Shown here piece after piece: positions 1 through 8,633 of a stretch of DNA of 64,000 nucleotides (the stretch's first letter is position 1; each line of letters starts with the position of its first letter). The stretch comes from an uncultured Desulfovibrionaceae bacterium (lineage in GTDB: Bacteria; Desulfobacterota; Desulfovibrionia; Desulfovibrionales; Desulfovibrionaceae). A program made the translations under genes and the position numbers. Below the pieces are notes generated by a model, which made no database searches, had not been told where the DNA came from, and saw only the letters and a program-made list of their open reading frames with translations. The stretch is taken from contig CATJOY010000056.1 of NCBI GenBank assembly GCA_949741925.1, positions 113,174-177,173 of the forward strand, written 5' to 3'.

Positions 1-1350
1 ACGGCTAGGATCGGAAATGATCTCTATGGTATCACCGCTGCGCAAGGGAGTGCTCAAGGGAACCAGGCGGCCGTTGACCTTGGCTCCGACGCAGCGGTTT
101 CCAACCTCCGTATGGATCTGATAGGCAAAGTCCACCGGAGTTGCCCCTTCGGGCAATTCCTTCACCGCGCCTTTCGGTGTAAACACATAAATTTCGTCTT
201 TAAAAAGATCAAAACGCAGGGAACGGAGAAACTCGCGCGAGTTGCTCTCCATTTTCTGCCAATCAAGCATCTCGCGCAGCCAGGTGAACTGACGTACATC
301 CTTGGCCTTGACCCTGCCTCCCTCCTTATACAGCCAGTGAGAGGCCAGGCCGTGCTCGGCCAAACGATCCATTTCCCGGGTGCGCATTTGAATTTCCATA
401 CGTTCGCCCCGAGGGCCGATGACCGTCGTATGGAGGCTCTGGTACATGTTGGCCTTGGGCATGGAAATATAGTCTTTGAACCTGCCCGGCACAGGACGCC
501 AGGTGGAGTGCACCAACCCGAGAACAGCATAGCAATCCTTAAGGTCATCCACGATGACCCGGAAGGCGATGATATCGTGCATCTCATCCATGCGCAGATT
601 CTGGGCGACCATTTTATGATAAATGCTATAGGCGTGCTTGATGCGGCCCTTGACCTCCCCGCGGATGCCGCTGGCTCCGAGAATCTCCCTGAGTTTGGCA
701 ATGACGGTTTGGATATATTCCTCATCATCGCTTTTATGCTTTTCCAGCCAATCCACAATATGGGCATAGGCGTCCGGCCTGATGTACCGAAACGAGAGAT
801 CCTCGAGTTCCAGCTTGACCCGGTGCAGCCCCAAACGGTTGGCCAGGGGCGCGTAAATATCCATAGTTTCCTGGGCAATAAGCTTCTTTTTATGAGGCTT
901 CTGGAAATCCAGGGTGCGCATGTTGTGGAGCCGATCGGCCAGCTTGACGATCAGCACCCGGATATCCTCGCTCATAGCCAGGATCATTTTACGAATGTTT
1001 TCCGCCTGCTGCTCTTCTTTGCTGTCAAAGGTCATCAGGCTGATCTTGGTGACCCCGTCCACGATATCCGCAACTTCTTCGCCGAAATTCTCCTCGATTT
1101 CTTCGATGGTAGCCTTGGTATCCTCCACCGTATCATGCAGCAGGCCGGCCACAACGGCCGACTCATCCATGTGCATTCCGGCCAAGGTGTAGGCTACGGC
1201 CAGAGGGTGCGAGAGATAGGGCTCTCCCGAAAGGCGGGTCTGCCCCTCATGGGCCGCCGCTGCGTAGACATAGGCTTTCTGCACAAGCTCAAGATCTGCC
1301 TCGGGGTTATTGGCGGCCAAGGTATCAAGAATTTGTTGAATGCGGATCAT
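1..1350 (-). CDS. Bifunctional (p)ppGpp synthetase/hydrolase, RelA/SpoT family (3' part beyond the left edge)
   Basis: Synthesises and degrades the alarmone (p)ppGpp in the stringent response. About 450 residues are visible, from the start to inside the TGS domain; the rest lies past the window. The N-terminal HD hydrolase domain shows LLHDTVEDT, so hydrolase activity is expected. The synthetase domain follows, with VHSTWRPVPGRFKDYI; the RFKD (RxKD) form is the one found in bifunctional Rel/SpoT enzymes, not the ExDD form of synthetase-only RelA. A TGS domain then begins at about residue 390 (DEIYVFTPKG). The ATG is preceded by GGAG at five bases. The gene stands alone behind the lacI gene. 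The long open frame on the opposite strand here is only a shadow. Identity is very secure; whether to call it relA, spoT or rel is a naming choice. Confidence 0.96.
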   Translation of the reverse strand, partial: MIRIQQILDTLAANNPEADLELVQKAYVYAAAAHEGQTRLSGEPYLSHPLAVAYTLAGMHMDESAVVAGLLHDTVEDTKATIEEIEENFGEEVADIVDGVTKISLMTFDSKEEQQAENIRKMILAMSEDIRVLIVKLADRLHNMRTLDFQKPHKKKLIAQETMDIYAPLANRLGLHRVKLELEDLSFRYIRPDAYAHIVDWLEKHKSDDEEYIQTVIAKLREILGASGIRGEVKGRIKHAYSIYHKMVAQNLRMDEMHDIIAFRVIVDDLKDCYAVLGLVHSTWRPVPGRFKDYISMPKANMYQSLHTTVIGPRGERMEIQMRTREMDRLAEHGLASHWLYKEGGRVKAKDVRQFTWLREMLDWQKMESNSREFLRSLRFDLFKDEIYVFTPKGAVKELPEGATPVDFAYQIHTEVGNRCVGAKVNGRLVPLSTPLRSGDTIEIISDPSR

Positions 1351-1590
1351 GCTCGCTCCATCGGGTCAACAGGACAGACCACCCACCTGATGCGGGATTA
1401 TCGCCGGAGAGTTAATGCTATCAGGGTCGCGGTATTTTGTATAGCTGAGCGGAGTGAAGAAACGCCCGAAACCGCCCGCGCGGCAAGGGGGGCACGCAGA
1501 TAAAGCATACTCCTGCCGGGCCTGGGGAAACCATAGAAGGGGCGTTATACGAACAGCCTGAGGGCAAGCCGCGAGAGAGGAAAAAGAACC

Positions 1591-2682
1591 TCAGGCCATG
1601 TGGCGCGGCACGGAACTTGTATCTCCCACAATCAGCTTACTGTGCAGGCAGCGCCGGTACGGCGCGCTCAACTCGCCGCGAGCGCATTTTTTCAGGAAAT
1701 CTACAGTTAGCTCAGCCACTTCGTCGCCCGGCACCCGGGTCGTGGTCAGCCGTTGCGGCAAACGGTTGCCAAAGGCATACTCCCGGGTGCTGACAAGAGA
1801 AAAATCCCGGGGCACGGCAAGCCCGGCCGCCTGCACGGCCAACATACCGCCGAGGGCAAAAGGATCAGCGGCAAAAACCATGGCTGTAGGCCGATTTTTC
1901 AGGGCGAGCATCCGTTCCATCAGCATATACCCAAGCAGGAGGTGATCCTCCTCGGCGGGCTCCAGCCCGGCCTCCGTGCGCGCCACCAATTCCGGGATAA
2001 ACTCCAGCCCGGCGGCTTCCAGAGCGCGTCGGTAGCCGCGCAGCCGCGAGGCAGCCCGGCAGGAGCGTTCCTCCGGCCCGCACTGAAAGGCGATTCTCCG
2101 GTGACCAAGCGCCGTCAGGTGCAGCACGGCTTCCCGGCAGCTTTCCGCCAAATCATAGCCGATGCTGTGGCATCGCTCGTTCTCAACAAAATCTCCCGCC
2201 AAAACTATGGGCACAGATGAAGCCGCAAGACGCTCACAATACCGGTCCATAAGGCCGCAGGTGACCCCATAGAGGACAATGCCCCCGGAGCGGAGCTGAG
2301 TATATTGATCGATCAGCCCCAGCTCTGTTTGCGTATCCAGGGCGGTGAGCCCTAACAGAGCCTGCAATCCCTCACGGGAAAGCGCTTCCTGGGTGGCCCT
2401 GATGATGCTGAGGAACTGGGAATCATTGGGAACCGGAGCGATGAGCCCGAAAAACTGCTTGGAACCGCTACGAAACGTTCGGGCAATGACATTATACGTA
2501 TACTCCATTTCCCGGGCCGCTTCAAGAATGCGCAGGCGCGTAGGCTCCCGAACCAAGTGCGGTGATGCCATGGCCCGGGAAACGGTAATTGTTGAAACAT
2601 TACAACGCCGGGCTATATCCTGCATAGTCACCCGATTTTTATGTGCTTTTGCAGAGCGCGCCGGGGGCGTTGCGTGGCTCAT
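1591..2682 (-). CDS. LacI-family transcriptional regulator, last gene of the TTT transporter operon
   Basis: Encodes 363 residues. An N-terminal LacI helix-turn-helix spans roughly residues 17-70 (VTMQDIARRCNVSTITVSRA), followed by a periplasmic-binding-protein-like effector domain. The open frame extends further upstream, but that extension lies inside tctA. The chosen ATG overlaps the tctA stop as ATGA and gives the standard LacI start. Because it is co-transcribed with tctCBA and two LacI-type palindromes lie upstream of tctC, it probably represses its own operon in response to the transported carboxylate; that is inference. The effector cannot be named from sequence. Confidence 0.93.
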   Translation of the reverse strand: MSHATPPARSAKAHKNRVTMQDIARRCNVSTITVSRAMASPHLVREPTRLRILEAAREMEYTYNVIARTFRSGSKQFFGLIAPVPNDSQFLSIIRATQEALSREGLQALLGLTALDTQTELGLIDQYTQLRSGGIVLYGVTCGLMDRYCERLAASSVPIVLAGDFVENERCHSIGYDLAESCREAVLHLTALGHRRIAFQCGPEERSCRAASRLRGYRRALEAAGLEFIPELVARTEAGLEPAEEDHLLLGYMLMERMLALKNRPTAMVFAADPFALGGMLAVQAAGLAVPRDFSLVSTREYAFGNRLPQRLTTTRVPGDEVAELTVDFLKKCARGELSAPYRRCLHSKLIVGDTSSVPRHMA

Positions 2683-4190
2683 GATGTATGCGCATCGGAT
2701 GCCATGCGCCGGGAGAGCTTCATCTGTTGCCACAGAGGCAGCACCAGGATAACCAGAGACAGGATCAGGAATACAACGGAAACCGGGTCTGTAAACAGCA
2801 AGGTAATATCTCCTCGGCTGTAGGTCAGGCCCCGACGGAGTTGCAGCTCGGCCGGCGGCCCGAGAATGAAGCCCAGCACGAACGGCGCCATGGGATAGCC
2901 AAACTTTTCCAAAACAAATCCGAAAATGCCGAAGCCCACCAAAACCCAAACATCGACCATAGTGTTGTTGGACATAAAGGCGCCGATAGTGCAAAAAGCC
3001 AGGATAGGCGGTATTAAAAGGTAACGCGGCAGCTTCAGCACCTGGGCGAACGGTTTGATAAAAGCCAGCATCAGAAAAAACATGCTCAGGTTTGCCAGCA
3101 TGAAGGCCAAGAAAAAGCCATAGACGATATCCGCATTATTGGAAAACAGAGCCGGGCCGGGCTGAAGATCCTTGATGATCAAGCCGCTGAGCAGCAGGGC
3201 CGCCACCGGACAGCCGGGTATGCCAAGGGTCAGCAAGGGAATCATGGCGCCGCCGGACACCGCGTTATTGGCGGCTTCCGGCGCCAGAATGCCTTCCTTA
3301 ACTCCCGTGCCGAACTTCTCCGGCGTCTTCGCGGTAGCCTTAGCCTGGTTATAGGCCACTATGGCCGAGCTGGAAGCCCCCACCCCCGGGATAATGCCGA
3401 TACCTGTGCCGATAAGAGCCGAACGGAGCAAAAGGCCCGCGCTTTCCCTCAGTTCAACCAGCTTGGGAATGATGTTCCGGTAGGTGACCGTAAAGTGAGG
3501 GCAACGCAGATCTACGTTTTTCATATCCGAAAGCAGTTGAGGAATGGCAAAAACACCAATCAACACCGAGGCTTCGGTAAAACCGGCGCTGAGATGGTAC
3601 ACGTCAAAGGTCAGCCGGTAGGAGGCATCAATGGGATCTTGGCCGACCAGGCCGGCGAGCATACCGATGCAGCCGGCGGCCAAGGCCTTGAACATGGAGC
3701 CCTGGCTGGAATCCGCAATCATGACCATCGCGCACATGATAATAGAAAAGATGCTGAAATAGTTCAGCTTAAGAGCAAGGTTGGCTATCGCCGGAGCCAG
3801 AAACAAAAGGCAAAGATAACTAAAGCCGCCTCCTAAGAACGAGGCGGTAATGCCGTAACCGAGCGCCCTGCCCGGCTCGCCGCGCATGGACATCGGATAT
3901 CCGTCAAAGGTAGTGGCGATGTTGCCTGGCGTCCCCGGGATGTTCAGCAGCATGGCCGAAATCAGCCCGCCGGTCATGCCCCCGACATATATGGAAATCA
4001 GCAAGGCCAGCCCGGACATGGTTTCCATAGAAAAGGTCATCGGTATAGCCAGGGCCACGGCCATAGTTGCGGTCAGGCCGGGGATAACCCCGACCATAAT
4101 GCCGAGGGTGGTTCCGAGAATAACAATGCTCAAAATTTTCAGATTGCAGATCAGATCCAGACCGCTTGCAATATTGCCTAAAATATCCAT
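2679..4190 (-). CDS. tctA: TctA-type large membrane subunit of a tripartite tricarboxylate transporter
   Basis: Large permease subunit of 503 residues, the usual TctA length, with about twelve hydrophobic segments. The conserved glycine/proline-rich stretches are visible: TTLGIMVGVIPGLTATMAVA near the N terminus and GIGIIPGVGASSSAIVAYNQ in the second half. It imports an organic anion with the soluble receptor TctC, driven by an ion gradient (family knowledge). It sits between tctB and the lacI gene, ending in an ATGA overlap with the latter. The real substrate (citrate, tartrate, other carboxylate or aromatic acid) is not predictable, since TTT receptors are diverse. Confidence 0.95.
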   Translation of the reverse strand: MDILGNIASGLDLICNLKILSIVILGTTLGIMVGVIPGLTATMAVALAIPMTFSMETMSGLALLISIYVGGMTGGLISAMLLNIPGTPGNIATTFDGYPMSMRGEPGRALGYGITASFLGGGFSYLCLLFLAPAIANLALKLNYFSIFSIIMCAMVMIADSSQGSMFKALAAGCIGMLAGLVGQDPIDASYRLTFDVYHLSAGFTEASVLIGVFAIPQLLSDMKNVDLRCPHFTVTYRNIIPKLVELRESAGLLLRSALIGTGIGIIPGVGASSSAIVAYNQAKATAKTPEKFGTGVKEGILAPEAANNAVSGGAMIPLLTLGIPGCPVAALLLSGLIIKDLQPGPALFSNNADIVYGFFLAFMLANLSMFFLMLAFIKPFAQVLKLPRYLLIPPILAFCTIGAFMSNNTMVDVWVLVGFGIFGFVLEKFGYPMAPFVLGFILGPPAELQLRRGLTYSRGDITLLFTDPVSVVFLILSLVILVLPLWQQMKLSRRMASDAHTS

Positions 4191-4223
4191 TGATCCCCCG
4201 ATAGAGACCGGCGCTCGCGCGCG

Positions 4224-4697
4224 TTATGGGAAAAAGGACTGCAACACCACGCCGAAAATAAAATATATCAGAGCGGTAATCCCTAACCCTACGATAAGTG
4301 CCAACACCAACGCGCGCCTGCCGCAATGCCCCAGGTACCAACACTCGGCGGCGATAAACAAAAAGGTCAACAGCAAATAGGAGATATCCGTAAAATCAAG
4401 CAAAAGAAGATAGAACAGAAAACCCGAAAGGCAGATCAGAGTTCTGCGTGTGGAGGCAGGGTCGTTCCCCTCCCGCGCTTTTTCTCCGGCAGCAGCCGTG
4501 TTCCCGCCCAGACCGCGGCAAAGCATATCTAGTAAAGTCAAACCGATAATGGCTCCCAACACTATTTTGGGGAACAAGGCTGGTCCCATCGGTTCAAAAC
4601 GGGGCAACGGCAGTTCTCCAAGCGCAAACCAGAAAAACACGCAGGCAACGATAATGATCAGTGGGGGCAGAAAGCCGAGGACGCAATCTTTTCTCAT
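4224..4697 (-). CDS. tctB: TctB-type small membrane subunit of a tripartite tricarboxylate transporter
   Basis: Small membrane subunit of 157 residues with four predicted transmembrane helices, as expected for TctB. The N terminus carries the family pattern of a first helix followed by a loop with PRFEPMGPALFPKIV, where the phi-GPALFP motif is typical. The start follows GAGGTGAAGC. It forms the membrane complex with TctA; its precise function in the transport cycle is unknown for the family. It lies 33 bases upstream of tctA and 80 bases downstream of tctC. Confidence 0.9.
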   Translation of the reverse strand: MRKDCVLGFLPPLIIIVACVFFWFALGELPLPRFEPMGPALFPKIVLGAIIGLTLLDMLCRGLGGNTAAAGEKAREGNDPASTRRTLICLSGFLFYLLLLDFTDISYLLLTFLFIAAECWYLGHCGRRALVLALIVGLGITALIYFIFGVVLQSFFP

Positions 4698-4737
4698 GCT
4701 TCACCTCGCATTCAGGCGTCAAAAAGGGAAGAAAGCT

Positions 4738-4769
4738 GGAGACCCCGGCGGCAAAAACGCAGGGTCTCC
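4738..4769 (-). terminator. Intercistronic hairpin between tctC and tctB (possible attenuator)
   Basis: A perfect 8-bp inverted repeat, GGAGACCC/GGGTCTCC with a 16-base loop, fills the gap between the receptor gene and the permease genes. The minus-strand copy is followed by pyrimidine-rich sequence containing a T5 run about 15 bases further on, so it is a weak terminator at best. Hairpins here often make receptor mRNA more abundant than permease mRNA; that role is inferred. Confidence 0.5.
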
Positions 4770-4777
4770 CGGCTCCG

Positions 4778-5749
4778 TCAGATCTTTTGTCTAGGGATAA
4801 GGCCGCCCTGCCGCGCGAACATGTAGAGATCCGCATCAAGCTTAAGCAAATGCTTTTTAAAGGTCTCCTGATCCATATAAGCCGGGTCCATAGCCAATTT
4901 GGCCAGGCCTTCGATAAATTCAGGATTCTTCATGATTTTCGCCATGGCCGCGTTGAGTGTGGCCACGATTGCGGCGGGCAAGCCCGGAGGGCCGTACAGA
5001 GAGGGTTCATAAACAAAGGTGAGATCAATACCCTCTTCTTGATAGGTCGGAACATCCGGAAGAGAAGGTAGACGCTTTTCCGTGGAAGTAGCCAAAGCAC
5101 GGATACGGCCGTCTTCCTTGTACTGGTTGACAATCTGCGGGCTCGGCGTGCAAACGTCAATCCTGCCGCCCAGAAGGGCGTTGATCTGGTCCGCCTCGCC
5201 TTCGCCGGCTACGTAGTGGAATTTGGTATCGGTCATGGTTTCAAAGCCCAGGGCCTCAAAATGCAGCCCCGCGCCGATGTTCACGCCCCAATTGATGGCA
5301 TCGGGTTTCTTCTGGGCCTCGGCGATGAACTCTTTGAGATTGTTCCAGGGCGCGTCTCCTCTGACCACCAGGGCTTTATAAAACCGCACTCCGTTGCAAA
5401 TCGGCGTCAGCGAATCCCAAGTAAAACGCGAGGCCCCGGTATGGTATGCCGTAAGGAGCGAAAGGTGGTTCCAGAGAAGCGTATACCCATCGGGTTTGGC
5501 CTTGAGTACCTGCGTCGAGCCAATGGTGCCCGCTGCGCCGACCACATTGACCACAGCGACACCGGTTTTCAATTCTTGTTCCAGGAATTTGGCCAGAAGC
5601 CTCGCGGCGGCATCAGTGGCATTGCCGGCGCCGTAGGGAACCACCAGCTTAATGGGTTTAGAGGGGTAGGCATCCGCCGCGGAAGCCGGGCCGGCAAGAC
5701 CGAAAACCATACAGAACAGCAGGGTCAAAAAGCCCGTGAGCATACGCAT
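4778..5749 (-). CDS. tctC: TctC/Bug-family periplasmic receptor of the TTT transporter
   Basis: Encodes 323 residues. A Sec signal peptide covers about residues 1-24, with cleavage after GPASA. The mature protein begins with the Bug-family pattern YPSKPIKLVVPYGAGNATD. The later stretches VVGAAGTIGSTQV and KPDGYTLLW match the two beta-strand/loop regions that hold the ligand carboxylate in this family. It captures an organic acid in the periplasm and delivers it to TctAB. It is the first gene of the operon, preceded by AGGAG and two LacI-type operators. The ligand is unknown. Confidence 0.94.
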   Translation of the reverse strand: MRMLTGFLTLLFCMVFGLAGPASAADAYPSKPIKLVVPYGAGNATDAAARLLAKFLEQELKTGVAVVNVVGAAGTIGSTQVLKAKPDGYTLLWNHLSLLTAYHTGASRFTWDSLTPICNGVRFYKALVVRGDAPWNNLKEFIAEAQKKPDAINWGVNIGAGLHFEALGFETMTDTKFHYVAGEGEADQINALLGGRIDVCTPSPQIVNQYKEDGRIRALATSTEKRLPSLPDVPTYQEEGIDLTFVYEPSLYGPPGLPAAIVATLNAAMAKIMKNPEFIEGLAKLAMDPAYMDQETFKKHLLKLDADLYMFARQGGLIPRQKI

Positions 5750-5773
5750 AGTTGTCTCCTGTGCGCGAGTAAA

Positions 5774-5789
5774 ATGTTATCGGTACCAT
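5774..5789. promoter_or_regulatory. LacI-type operator, proximal copy
   Basis: ATGTTATCGGTACCAT, an imperfect palindrome centred about 33 bases upstream of the tctC start. It matches the distal copy at 14 of 16 positions and has the central CG and general form of LacI/GalR-family operators. It probably binds the LacI-type protein encoded at the end of the same operon. Confidence 0.65.
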
Positions 5790-5904
5790 ATCCTGTTGCC
5801 AAAAAGCCGCAAAAAAACGGCTGAAAGCACTGTATCCGGCCTGGCATGGGGAAGCATGTGATACCCTCCCCCTGCTCTCCTTTTTCAAGCACCGGAATAA
5901 AAAG

Positions 5905-5920
5905 ATGTTATCGATATCAT
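5905..5920. promoter_or_regulatory. LacI-type operator, distal copy
   Basis: ATGTTATCGATATCAT, palindromic at 14 of 16 positions, 131 bases centre to centre from the proximal copy. Two spaced operators suggest repression by DNA looping; the loop is an inference from spacing only. Confidence 0.65.
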
Positions 5921-6357
5921 TTATTGCCGGGAAACAACGCAGCTAACCGAGAGTATGCGCGCTACCGCACCTACCGATCAGCGCCTTTATATATTATATA
6001 GCCAAATTAGATGTACCTAAATTGATTTATTTTGTCAAGAAACTGCGCGATTGCCGGGGGCTGCTTCACCGCGATTACCGCTATCAAGCCGCCTTTTTTC
6101 TCCGGCAGTGTCAGCCGGAAAACAACAAGCCCGGCCTCTCCGCATACGCCGGGCCCCCACCTGAGAGGACAGCAAAATCCGAGGAGGCAGTATATACCTC
6201 TGCGGGGTATGAGGCGCGCCCCACATCACTCTGATTCCGCAATAAACGCGAGGGGACGGTTCTGCTCAGGGCAAAGAGAGATCTGCCGCCAAACAAGGCG
6301 CAGCTTAAGGAAGATGCTCTCAGACTACAGTATTTACTGGGGGCAATCCGGCCTTGT
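5921..6357. other. Intergenic region upstream of the TTT operon
   Basis: No convincing gene. On the minus strand a TTGACA box (6033-6038) and a TATAAT box (5993-5998) are present, but they are not at canonical spacing from each other, so the exact promoter is uncertain. Both lie upstream of the two operators, so transcripts toward tctC would run across them. The rest shows only scattered short frames without ribosome-binding sites. Confidence 0.4.
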
Positions 6358-6813
6358 TTAGCGCGGTTCTTTTTTTCTGCCGAAAAAAAGCCGCGAGCCC
6401 AATGGCGCCGCCTCAGCCGTGTCAACGTTAGCAGCGCCGGGCTCCGGAATGGTGTATTTGAGGATAAAACCGCTGGTTCCGTAGAAGATGAGCACAATGC
6501 CGTCGAGCAGCGTCTCTTGGAACAGCGAAAGGCCCACGGCGCACAGGGCGGCCTGAAGGCAACCAAGTATAGCGATGCCGAAGGGAACCTTGCCCGCTAC
6601 ATAGCCGATGAATACCAACGAACCGCAACAGGCAAAGGCCAGTGTCAGGTACGAGGCGAAAAAGACGAAATCCCCGGTGCCGACACTGACAAAATACTCA
6701 AAGTGCCTGACCAGGTTGAACATGCAGTAAAGAGCGGCAAAACCGTGAAGCACCCCCAGGATTCGGGCGATCCTTCGGGCATGCGGAATAATGTCTTTGC
6801 GTGTCAGCATCAT
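6358..6813 (-). CDS. Small four-helix membrane protein, coupled to a peptide-type binding protein
   Basis: Encodes 151 residues from the ATG that overlaps the stop of the upstream binding-protein gene (ATGA); an open extension upstream lies inside that gene. It begins with a short positive segment (MMLTRKDIIPHARRIAR), then four hydrophobic segments at roughly residues 17-125, and ends in a polar tail with a basic RKKEPR terminus. The family is not recognised. Its coupling to the binding protein suggests co-expression, but no ATPase or permease is present next to it, so it is not an obvious ABC component. Confidence 0.7.
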   Translation of the reverse strand: MMLTRKDIIPHARRIARILGVLHGFAALYCMFNLVRHFEYFVSVGTGDFVFFASYLTLAFACCGSLVFIGYVAGKVPFGIAILGCLQAALCAVGLSLFQETLLDGIVLIFYGTSGFILKYTIPEPGAANVDTAEAAPLGSRLFFGRKKEPR

Positions 6814-8438
6814 TGCCCCAGGCTGTAGCGTTGCTGGGCGGGAGGAACCCACCATGTGTCGATATTCCAATCAAGGCCTGCCGGAGCGATTTCCACACCC
6901 CGAAACCGCTTCTGAACGATAGGCAGCGAATAAGGAACGTAAAGAAAGCAGTATGGCTGCTCCTCGTGCAGTATTTCTTGAACCCGGTCGTACATGGCTT
7001 TGCGGGCTTGGAGATCAAAGGTTTCCCTGGCCTTGACCACCAGTTCGTCAACCTCGGCGTTGCGGTAGCGCATGAAATTGAGGCCTGGCGGTTCAATGCG
7101 CGAAGAGTGCCACACATCAAACAGATCAGGATCCAGCGGCGTGGTCCAGGCCATGACGACGGCATCATACCTGCCCGGATGCAGAAAACGGGAGAGAAAC
7201 ACCGCCCATTCAACTGTGCGCACCCTGGCTTCAATCCCTACCCGCGCCAGTTGGCTTTGGATGATCACCGCCGCCTTCATACGCTGTTCATTGCCCTGGT
7301 TGGTCAGGATGGTAAACCTAAAGGGCTCGCCGCGGGCGTTGCGCATCACGCCCCGGGAATCCTGCCGCCAACCGGCCTTGGCCAAGAGATCCCGCGCCTT
7401 GTCCAGATCCACTTCATAGGGCTTGATGTCCGTATTGTAAACCCAGGAGGTGGGCACATACGGGGCGTTGACGGGAACCCCCTGCCCCAGCAAGGCCCCG
7501 GTGATGACTTCCTTTTTATCGATGATGTGGGCCAAAGCCTGGCGCACGCGTTTATCGCGAAACAAGGGCCGCTCGAGATTATAGCCGAGATAGGTATAGG
7601 AATAGTTCAGGTAGCGGAACTTGTTGAATGCATCCCGAATTTCCGGGCTCTCCGTCTGGTAGATATACTGCTGTGGCGTCAAGCCCATTAAATCCACGCT
7701 TCCGGCCTTGAGCTCCAGAAACATTGTAGTAAGATCGGGAATGATCTGAAAAACCAAACCATCCAGATAGGGCCGCCCACGAAAATAGCCGGGGTTGGCC
7801 GTTAGGGTGACGCGCGTGCCCCGTTCCCAGGCTTTGAACCGAAACGGCCCGTTGCCCACGGGCTTGTGCGCGTAAGGAGTCTGCGTCAGATCTGTGCCCT
7901 CCAGAAGATGCCGGGGCATGATGGCGCTGGCCCAGGTGACCAAAGCCCGGGCAAACGGCTTGTCATACCTGACGATCACCGTATACCTATCCGGCGTTTC
8001 CAGGGAGGAGATCATGCGAAAGGCGCCGCCATAAGCCGTGGGCGTTTTGGGGTCAATCATCATCCGGTAGGTGTAGGCCACATCCTCGGCCGTCATTTCC
8101 ACCCCATCTTCCCAGTAAATTCCCTTGCGCAGGATGAACCGCAGAGTGAGCCCGCCATCCAGCACCTCGTAAGATTCCGCTGCATAGGGCACCAGATTCA
8201 GATCCTTATCGTACTGCAACAGACTGACAAATAAAAATTTGCTGACCTCGCTGGAAGCACTGTCTGAAGAGAGCGGCGGCAACAAATTGGAAGGTTCTCC
8301 AATGGTTCCCATGATGAGTGCTCCCCCATCTGACGGAGATTCCGGAACGGCCTTTGCGCAAACCTCTTGCCCTGCCGCCCCCACAAAAAGCGTTAGCAAT
8401 AGAACCGCAGCCGATATGCAAAAACTGCCTTTATGCAT
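6810..8438 (-). CDS. Family 5 extracellular solute-binding protein (peptide/nickel ABC type)
   Basis: Encodes 542 residues. A signal peptide covers about residues 1-24. The mature protein has the family 5 (DppA/OppA/NikA-like) hallmarks: VPYAAESYEVLDGGLTLRF, a KGIYWEDGVEMTAEDVAYTY block and a KPVGNGPFRFKAWERG block. It should bind oligopeptides, nickel chelates or a similar ligand in the periplasm for an ABC importer. The matching permease and ATPase genes are not adjacent, so it is an orphan receptor that either uses a transporter elsewhere or senses its ligand. The start is weakly supported (AAGGA about 12 bases upstream). A perfect palindrome AAAGCGCTTT sits 28 bases upstream of the start. 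Confidence 0.9.
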   Translation of the reverse strand: MHKGSFCISAAVLLLTLFVGAAGQEVCAKAVPESPSDGGALIMGTIGEPSNLLPPLSSDSASSEVSKFLFVSLLQYDKDLNLVPYAAESYEVLDGGLTLRFILRKGIYWEDGVEMTAEDVAYTYRMMIDPKTPTAYGGAFRMISSLETPDRYTVIVRYDKPFARALVTWASAIMPRHLLEGTDLTQTPYAHKPVGNGPFRFKAWERGTRVTLTANPGYFRGRPYLDGLVFQIIPDLTTMFLELKAGSVDLMGLTPQQYIYQTESPEIRDAFNKFRYLNYSYTYLGYNLERPLFRDKRVRQALAHIIDKKEVITGALLGQGVPVNAPYVPTSWVYNTDIKPYEVDLDKARDLLAKAGWRQDSRGVMRNARGEPFRFTILTNQGNEQRMKAAVIIQSQLARVGIEARVRTVEWAVFLSRFLHPGRYDAVVMAWTTPLDPDLFDVWHSSRIEPPGLNFMRYRNAEVDELVVKARETFDLQARKAMYDRVQEILHEEQPYCFLYVPYSLPIVQKRFRGVEIAPAGLDWNIDTWWVPPAQQRYSLGQ

Positions 8439-8511
8439 AGTATTTTAGTATCCTTAAAACGTTACAAAGCGCTTTCCTGCTGAAAATTGTTGCTATCAGA
8501 TTTATTATTTG

Positions 8512-8540
8512 TTGAAAACATTTCCTGTCTGGCATAAGGT
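8512..8540 (+). promoter_or_regulatory. Candidate promoter of the SNF2 helicase gene
   Basis: TTGAAA, a 17-base spacer and TAAGGT lie about 95 bases upstream of the helicase start, in the gap between the two divergent genes. Both boxes are only partial matches to consensus. Confidence 0.35.
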
Positions 8541-8633
8541 AGTTTGTTATAGGCATGCCGCTGCATCGGTACGGCCCAAGCCCTCGGACGGGCAGGGATC
8601 CGTTTTTTTTACTTTAAGACAGACCCGAATCTC

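Noticed and set aside
112..1503. Long plus-strand open frame at the left edge
   Set aside because: It is antisense to the RelA/SpoT gene, whose motifs are clear on the minus strand.
8466..8475. AAAGCGCTTT as a firm operator
   Set aside because: Only ten bases, single copy and no neighbouring regulator; mentioned with the binding-protein gene only.
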